Source: Aeromicrobium sp. IC_218
GTDB lineage: Bacteria > Actinomycetota > Actinomycetes > Propionibacteriales > Nocardioidaceae
DNA length: 64,000 bases
Assembly: GCF_004336805.1 (NCBI RefSeq)
Contig: NZ_SJXM01000018.1
Location: 1 to 64,000, forward strand
Direction: 5' to 3'
Under the pieces are notes generated by a model. That model was not told where the DNA came from and searched no databases. It saw nothing but the letters and a program-made list of their open reading frames with translations. The position numbers and the translations under genes are program-made. Below are positions 59,562-64,000 of the stretch, one piece after another (position 1 is the stretch's first letter; the number at the start of each line of letters is the position of its first letter).

Positions 59562-60926
59562 TCAGCGCTGCTGGGACGCGATGACGTCGCGGTACCAGGC
59601 GAAGGAGTCCTTGGGCGTCCGCGCCAGCGTCTCGAAGTCCACGTGCACGAGGCCGAACCGCATCGCGTAGCCCTCGGCCCACTCGAAGTTGTCCATGAGC
59701 GACCAGTGGAAGTAGCCGCGCACGTCCACGCCGGCGTCCATGGCCGCGCGCAGAGCCTGCAGGTGCGCCTCGGTGTAGGCGATGCGTCGCTGGTCGGCGA
59801 CGCGTCCGTGCTCGTCCGGCTCCTCGTTGAACGCACCGCCGTTCTCGGTGATGTAGATCGGCGGCAGGCGGTCGCCGTACCGCTGGCGGAGGGCCACGAG
59901 CACCTCGGTGAGCCCCGCCGGCACGATCGGCCAGCCGAAGTCGCTGTGCGTCGGGCTGTCGATGTCGTGGAAGGTGAACGGCAGGTCCGGCGGGAGCATG
60001 GCGCCGTCGACCACGGCGGGGTCCGTGCCGGTGCCGGGCGCGCCCACCGCCTGGGGGTTGTAGTAGTTGACGCCGAGGAAGTCGATCGGCTGGCCGATGG
60101 TCGCCAGGTCGTCGTCGCGGACGCCCTCGACGAGGTCCTCGAACCCGTCGACGCCCCACTCGCCGAGCAGCAGCGGGTCGAGGAAGAGCCGGTTGTAGAG
60201 GCAGTCGAAGAACGCCGCGGCCTCGGCCGACTCCGGACGCTCGTCGGACGGCCACACGGGCACGTGGTTGTTGGCGATGCCCACCTCGGTCGCGCCCGCC
60301 GCCCGCAGCGCCTGGACGCCGCGCCCGTGCGCGAGCAGCTGGTGCAGCGCCACCTGCAGCGCGCCGAAGCCGAGCTGCTTGCCCGGGGCGTGGCGTCCGG
60401 TGGCGTGGCCCATCATCGTCAGCACGACCGGCTCGTTGAGCGTCATCCAGCGCGTCACCCGGTCGCCCAGCCGCTCGGCCACGGCACCGGCGTACTCGGC
60501 GAACCGCTCGGCGACGTCGCGCGACTCCCAGCCGCCCCGGTCCTCGAGCGCCTGCGGGGTGTCCCAGTGGAACAGCGTCGCGCTGGGCTGGATGCCCTTC
60601 TCCAGCAGCGCGTCCACGAGCCGCTCGTAGAAGTCCAGGCCGCGCGGCTCCACGGTGAGCCCGTCGGGCATCACGCGGGGCCAGGCGACGGAGAACCGGT
60701 AGGCGTCCACCCCGAGGTCGGCCATGAGGGCGACGTCCTCGCGGTAGCGGTGGAAGTGGTCGCAGGCGACGTCACCGGTGTGCCCCTCGCGCACGGTGCC
60801 GGGACGCGACGCGAAGACGTCCCAGGCGCTGGGCCCGCGGCCGTCCTCGGTCACCGCGCCCTCGACCTGGTAGGACGCCGTGGCGACGCCCCAGACGAAG
60901 TCCGGTCCGAGCTGCAGGTCGGTCAT
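59562..60926 (-). CDS. GH1 beta-glucosidase
   Basis: The 454-residue glycoside hydrolase family 1 enzyme has the N-terminal signature [20 protein letters not shown], the acid/base MTLNEPVVL and the nucleophile [10 protein letters not shown]. No signal peptide is present, so it acts inside the cell on imported beta-glucosides. It is reverse-oriented between cysM and murI, where related genomes usually carry a rhomboid gene. ATG 60926 fits the family; CAGACT lies 6 nt upstream. Confidence 0.94.
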   Translation of the reverse strand: MTDLQLGPDFVWGVATASYQVEGAVTEDGRGPSAWDVFASRPGTVREGHTGDVACDHFHRYREDVALMADLGVDAYRFSVAWPRVMPDGLTVEPRGLDFYERLVDALLEKGIQPSATLFHWDTPQALEDRGGWESRDVAERFAEYAGAVAERLGDRVTRWMTLNEPVVLTMMGHATGRHAPGKQLGFGALQVALHQLLAHGRGVQALRAAGATEVGIANNHVPVWPSDERPESAEAAAFFDCLYNRLFLDPLLLGEWGVDGFEDLVEGVRDDDLATIGQPIDFLGVNYYNPQAVGAPGTGTDPAVVDGAMLPPDLPFTFHDIDSPTHSDFGWPIVPAGLTEVLVALRQRYGDRLPPIYITENGGAFNEEPDEHGRVADQRRIAYTEAHLQALRAAMDAGVDVRGYFHWSLMDNFEWAEGYAMRFGLVHVDFETLARTPKDSFAWYRDVIASQQR

Positions 60927-61018
60927 GGCGCCAGTCTGCGGGGGAGCGAGGCTCACCGTGGCTGCGCGACCCCCGCCACACCGGGCGCTCTCGCCTAGGT
61001 GCGGCACGCACTCACGGG

Positions 61019-61024
61019 TACGCT
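61019..61024 (+). promoter_or_regulatory. Predicted -10 element (TACGCT) of murI
   Basis: TACGCT, 8 nt before GTG 61033; leaderless pattern. Confidence 0.4.
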
Positions 61025-61032
61025 CTCGGCTT

Positions 61033-61851
61033 GTGGCTGACGCACCCATCGGGATCTTCGACTCCGGCTTCGGCGGGCTCACCGTCGCCCGGGCCGTGCT
61101 CGACCAGCTTCCGCACGAGCCGGTGCTCTACCTGGGCGACACCGCCCGGCAGCCGTACGGGCCCAAGCCGATCTCCGCGGTGCGCGAGTATGCGCTGGAG
61201 TGCCTGGACCACCTCGTCGACCAGGGCGTGAAGGCCCTGGTCATCGCCTGCAACTCGGCCAGCGCCGCCGTGCTGCGCGACGCCCGGGAGCGCTACGACG
61301 TCCCCGTCGTCGAGGTCATCGTGCCGGCCACGCGGCGCGCCGTCCGGGCCACGCGCAACGGACGCGTCGGGGTCATCTGCACCACCGCGACCGCGACGTC
61401 CCAGGCCTACGACGACGCCTTTGCCGCCAACCCGGACGTCCGCCTGTTCACCCAGGCGTGCCCCCGATTCGTCGACCTGGTCGAGGCCGGCGTCACCAGC
61501 GGCCCCGAGCTGCTCGACGTCGCCCGCGCGTACCTGGCCCCGCTGCAGGCCGCCGACGTCGACACCCTCGTGCTCGGCTGCACGCACTACCCGCTGCTCA
61601 CCGGCGTCCTCTCCTACGTCATGGGTGACGGCGTCACGCTCGTCTCGAGCGCCGAGGAGACGGCCAAGGACGTCTACGGCCTGCTCGTCCGCGAGGGCCT
61701 GGAGCGCGACCCCGCGCTGCCCGCGCCACGGCACCGCTTCCTCACCACCGGACGTCCCGAGGAGTTCGCCCGGCTCGGCCGCCGCTTCCTCGGTCCGGAG
61801 CTGGAGACGGTCGACCAGTTCGCGTGGCTGCGTCCGGAGGTGGTCTCGTGA
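61033..61851 (+). CDS. murI: Glutamate racemase
   Basis: The 272-residue enzyme makes D-glutamate for peptidoglycan. It has [17 protein letters not shown], the first catalytic Cys in [12 protein letters not shown] and the second in [12 protein letters not shown]. The stop overlaps the next gene start by 4 nt. Confidence 0.96.
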   Translation: MADAPIGIFDSGFGGLTVARAVLDQLPHEPVLYLGDTARQPYGPKPISAVREYALECLDHLVDQGVKALVIACNSASAAVLRDARERYDVPVVEVIVPATRRAVRATRNGRVGVICTTATATSQAYDDAFAANPDVRLFTQACPRFVDLVEAGVTSGPELLDVARAYLAPLQAADVDTLVLGCTHYPLLTGVLSYVMGDGVTLVSSAEETAKDVYGLLVREGLERDPALPAPRHRFLTTGRPEEFARLGRRFLGPELETVDQFAWLRPEVVS

Positions 61852-62609
61852 GGCTCACGATCGTCGGCTGCGCCGGCTCCTACGCCGGCCCGGACTCGCC
61901 GGCCAGCTCCTACCTGCTCGAGGCCGAGCACGAGGGCGGCACCTACCGCATCGTCATGGACATGGGCAGCGGCGCGCTGGGCGCGCTGCAGCGCCACGTC
62001 GACCCGCGCGAGGTGGACGCGGTGGTGCTGAGCCACCTGCACCCCGACCACTGCATCGACCTGTGCGGGTTCTTCGTCTTCAGCAAGTACCACCCCGGCG
62101 GCGCGCTCGACCCGATCCCGGTGTGGGGCCCGGACGACACCGCCGACTACATGGCCCGCGCCCACGGCCCGGACGCCGGCTCGGGCATGGGCGACCAGTT
62201 CGACTTCCGTCCGTGGCGGGCCGACGAGCCGGTCGTGCTCGGCCCGTTCACGGTGACGCCCGTGCTCGTCGACCACCCGGTGCAGGCGTACGCGCTCAAG
62301 GTGCAGGCCGGCGACGCGACGCTGGTCTACTCCGGCGACACCGGCCCGACCGAGGCGCTGGCCGCGACGGCGCAGGGGGCGGACGTCCTGCTGTGCGAGG
62401 CGTCGTTCGTCGAGTCCCAGGAGAACCCGCCGAACCTGCACCTGACCGGGGCGGAGGCCGGCGAGTACGCGCGGCGCTGCGGCGTCGGGCGTCTGCTCGT
62501 CACCCACGTGCCGGCCTGGACCGACCGCGACGAGGTCGGCCGCGACGTCGCCACCACGTTCGACGGCGCGTGGACGCTCGTCGAGGCCGGCCAGGTCTAC
62601 GAGCTCTGA
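61848..62609 (+). CDS. MBL-fold hydrolase (Rv1339-like)
   Basis: The 253-residue metallo-beta-lactamase-fold protein has [14 protein letters not shown] (HxHxDH motif), [21 protein letters not shown] and LLVTHVPAW. In Mycobacterium the equivalent gene at the same locus, Rv1339, encodes a cyclic-nucleotide phosphodiesterase of this fold. GTG 61848 overlaps murI and starts [14 protein letters not shown]; the frame from 61824 is an unsupported extension. Confidence 0.9.
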   Translation: MRLTIVGCAGSYAGPDSPASSYLLEAEHEGGTYRIVMDMGSGALGALQRHVDPREVDAVVLSHLHPDHCIDLCGFFVFSKYHPGGALDPIPVWGPDDTADYMARAHGPDAGSGMGDQFDFRPWRADEPVVLGPFTVTPVLVDHPVQAYALKVQAGDATLVYSGDTGPTEALAATAQGADVLLCEASFVESQENPPNLHLTGAEAGEYARRCGVGRLLVTHVPAWTDRDEVGRDVATTFDGAWTLVEAGQVYEL

Positions 62610-62639
62610 CGCGTCCGGCCGGGCGTCGGTGGCGCTCGG

Positions 62640-62645
62640 TAGGGT
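62640..62645 (+). promoter_or_regulatory. Predicted -10 element (TAGGGT) of rph
   Basis: TAGGGT, 7 nt before ATG 62653; leaderless pattern. Confidence 0.5.
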
Positions 62646-62652
62646 CGAGGAC

Positions 62653-63375
62653 ATGACGACCCGCGAGGACGGCCGCGCCGTCGACGAGCTGCGCCCCATC
62701 ACCCTGACCCGCAAGTGGCTCGACCACGCCGCGGGCTCCTGCCTGGTCGAGTTCGGCAAGACCCGCGTGCTGTGCGCCGCGAGCGTCGAGCAGGGCGTGC
62801 CTCGCTGGCGCAAGGGCAGCGGCCTGGGCTGGGTCACCGCCGAGTACGCGATGCTCCCGGCCGCCACCCACGACCGCTCCTCGCGCGAGTCGGTCAAGGG
62901 CAAGGTCGGCGGCCGCACCCACGAGATCTCCCGCCTGGTCGGCCGCGCCCTGCGCGCGTCCATCGACTACGAGGCGCTGGGCGAGAACACGATCATGATC
63001 GACTGTGACGTGCTGCAGGCCGACGGCGGCACGCGCACGGCGGCCATCACCGGCGCCTACGTCGCCCTGGCCGACGCGATCACCTTCCTCAAGGGCGAGG
63101 GCGCCACGGTCGGCGAGCCGCTGCTCGACTCGGTCGCCGCGGTGAGCGTCGGCATCATCGACGGCGTCCCCATGCTCGACCTGCCCTACGTCGAGGACGT
63201 CCGTGCCGAGACCGACATGAACGTCGTCATGACCGGCGGCGGCTCCTTCGTCGAGGTGCAGGGCACCGCCGAGGGCGCGCCGTTCGACAAGGCCGAGCTG
63301 GACGCCCTGCTCGAGCTCGCGGCCAAGGGCTGCGCCGACCTCACCCGCCTGCAGGAGCAGGCGCTGCTCGGATGA
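62653..63375 (+). CDS. rph: Ribonuclease PH
   Basis: The 240-residue phosphorolytic 3' exoribonuclease matures tRNA ends. It has [66 protein letters not shown] (Arg-rich phosphate site) and [30 protein letters not shown] 62653 is chosen over GTG 62629 because TAGGGT is positioned for it. The next gene overlaps by 4 nt. Confidence 0.96.
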   Translation: MTTREDGRAVDELRPITLTRKWLDHAAGSCLVEFGKTRVLCAASVEQGVPRWRKGSGLGWVTAEYAMLPAATHDRSSRESVKGKVGGRTHEISRLVGRALRASIDYEALGENTIMIDCDVLQADGGTRTAAITGAYVALADAITFLKGEGATVGEPLLDSVAAVSVGIIDGVPMLDLPYVEDVRAETDMNVVMTGGGSFVEVQGTAEGAPFDKAELDALLELAAKGCADLTRLQEQALLG

Positions 63376-63989
63376 GCGCGCGGGTCGTCCTGGCGTCCAA
63401 CAACGCCAACAAGCTGGCCGAGCTGCGCCGCATCCTCGAGCCGCTGGTGCCGGGCGTCGAGGTGCTCGGCCTGGCCGACGTCGAGGCCTACCCGGAGCCG
63501 GCCGAGACCGAGCCGACCTTCGAGGGCAACGCGCTCATCAAGGCGCGCGCCTGCCGCGACGTCACCGGCCTGCCGTCGCTGGCCGACGACTCGGGCATCT
63601 GCGTCGACGCGCTCAACGGCATGCCCGGCGTGCTGTCCGCCCGCTGGAGCGGCGTGCCCAAGCACGAGGGCGGCGACGCCGCCAACAACCGGCTGCTGCT
63701 CGCGCAGCTGGCCGACGTGCCCGACGAGCGCCGCGGGGCGACCTTCCGCGCGGCCGTCGCGCTGTGCCTGCCCGACGGCCGTGAGGTCGTCGTGCACGGT
63801 GAGATGCCCGGCCGCGTGCTGCACGCCGAGCAGGGCGAGGGCGGGTTCGGCTACGACCCGCTGTTCGCCGCCGACGGGTTCGACGTCTCCACCGCGGAGC
63901 TGAGCCCGGAGCAGAAGGACGCCATCAGCCACCGCGGTCGCGCGCTCGCCGCCATCGCGCCGCAGGTCGCCGAGGCCCTGCGGGGCTGA
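63372..63989 (+). CDS. rdgB: RdgB/HAM1 non-canonical purine NTP pyrophosphatase
   Basis: The 205-residue house-cleaning enzyme hydrolyses ITP, dITP and XTP. It shows [54 protein letters not shown] and [11 protein letters not shown] 63372 overlaps the rph stop by 4 nt. It is complete; only 11 bases follow in the window. Confidence 0.95.
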   Translation: MSARVVLASNNANKLAELRRILEPLVPGVEVLGLADVEAYPEPAETEPTFEGNALIKARACRDVTGLPSLADDSGICVDALNGMPGVLSARWSGVPKHEGGDAANNRLLLAQLADVPDERRGATFRAAVALCLPDGREVVVHGEMPGRVLHAEQGEGGFGYDPLFAADGFDVSTAELSPEQKDAISHRGRALAAIAPQVAEALRG

Positions 63990-64000
63990 GCCCCGCTTCC

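Noticed and set aside
61824-61847. Upstream GTG start for the MBL-fold hydrolase
   Set aside because: It would add eight residues read inside murI; GTG 61848 overlaps the murI stop by 4 nt and begins at the first beta strand of the fold.

Overview
The window is about 72% G+C with dense, often overlapping genes, many GTG starts and abundant lipoprotein and secreted-protein genes. Gene neighbourhoods (ftsEX-peptidase-smpB-ssrA, lhr-nei, pncB/clpS-DUF2017-mec-cysO-cysM-murI-MBL-rph-rdgB) are typical of Actinobacteria. The mix fits Propionibacteriales, most likely a Nocardioidaceae such as Aeromicrobium or Nocardioides; the genus is inference. It is an ordinary chromosomal segment, with no prophage, CRISPR array, transposase or tRNA seen.

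Layout. 1-170: end of a 5S rRNA gene and two terminator-like hairpins. 314-4766: a compact Tad/Flp pilus operon (ATPase, two membrane platform proteins, a 56-residue Flp pilin too short for routine ORF calling, two TadE-like and one TadG-like protein). Its last gene runs directly into an alcohol dehydrogenase gene that has lost its start, a probable deletion junction. 5747-9147: a DinB/maleylpyruvate-isomerase-like protein, two tandem paralogous lipoproteins, a small membrane protein and a YdeI-like protein. 9223-15299: core cell-division and ribosome-rescue genes (prfB, ftsE, ftsX, an M23 peptidase with coiled coil, smpB, a metal-dependent hydrolase, ssrA/tmRNA). 15356-24395: accessory genes, including a TetR/MFS pair with three regularly phased operators, a sortase-type LPDTG surface protein, a ZIP-like transporter and a purine-type NCS2 permease. 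24444-29264: a bacteriophytochrome joined to a PP2C phosphatase, an EthA-like flavin monooxygenase and an alpha/beta hydrolase. 29345-34800: nei and lhr, the latter with an 80-bp tandem duplication of its start region. 34894-44824: DUF3048 lipoprotein, MerR, YqgE, DUF3039, RadD-like helicase, Lon-N-like protein, esterase, DUF2236 oxygenase, HTH_42 protein and LLM oxidoreductase. 44978-50690: a phytase-like secreted protein, an SOS-box-controlled DUF222/HNH gene among small dispersed inverted repeats, and a GNAT. 50727-63989: an eis-pncA-pncB operon, then the conserved clpS-to-rdgB block, interrupted by two reverse-strand genes (an RCC1-propeller secreted protein and a GH1 beta-glucosidase), each bordered by related palindromic sequences.

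Functional themes. FtsE/FtsX should control the following M23 peptidase or a similar one at the septum. SmpB and tmRNA cooperate in ribosome rescue. Mec-CysO-CysM form the protein-bound-sulfur cysteine pathway, here with a CysO that carries five residues after its GlyGly and therefore appears to need proteolytic maturation. Lhr and Nei form a DNA-repair operon. A recurrent TANNNT hexamer 6-8 nt before the start codon of at least sixteen genes indicates widespread leaderless transcription and supports many of the start choices.
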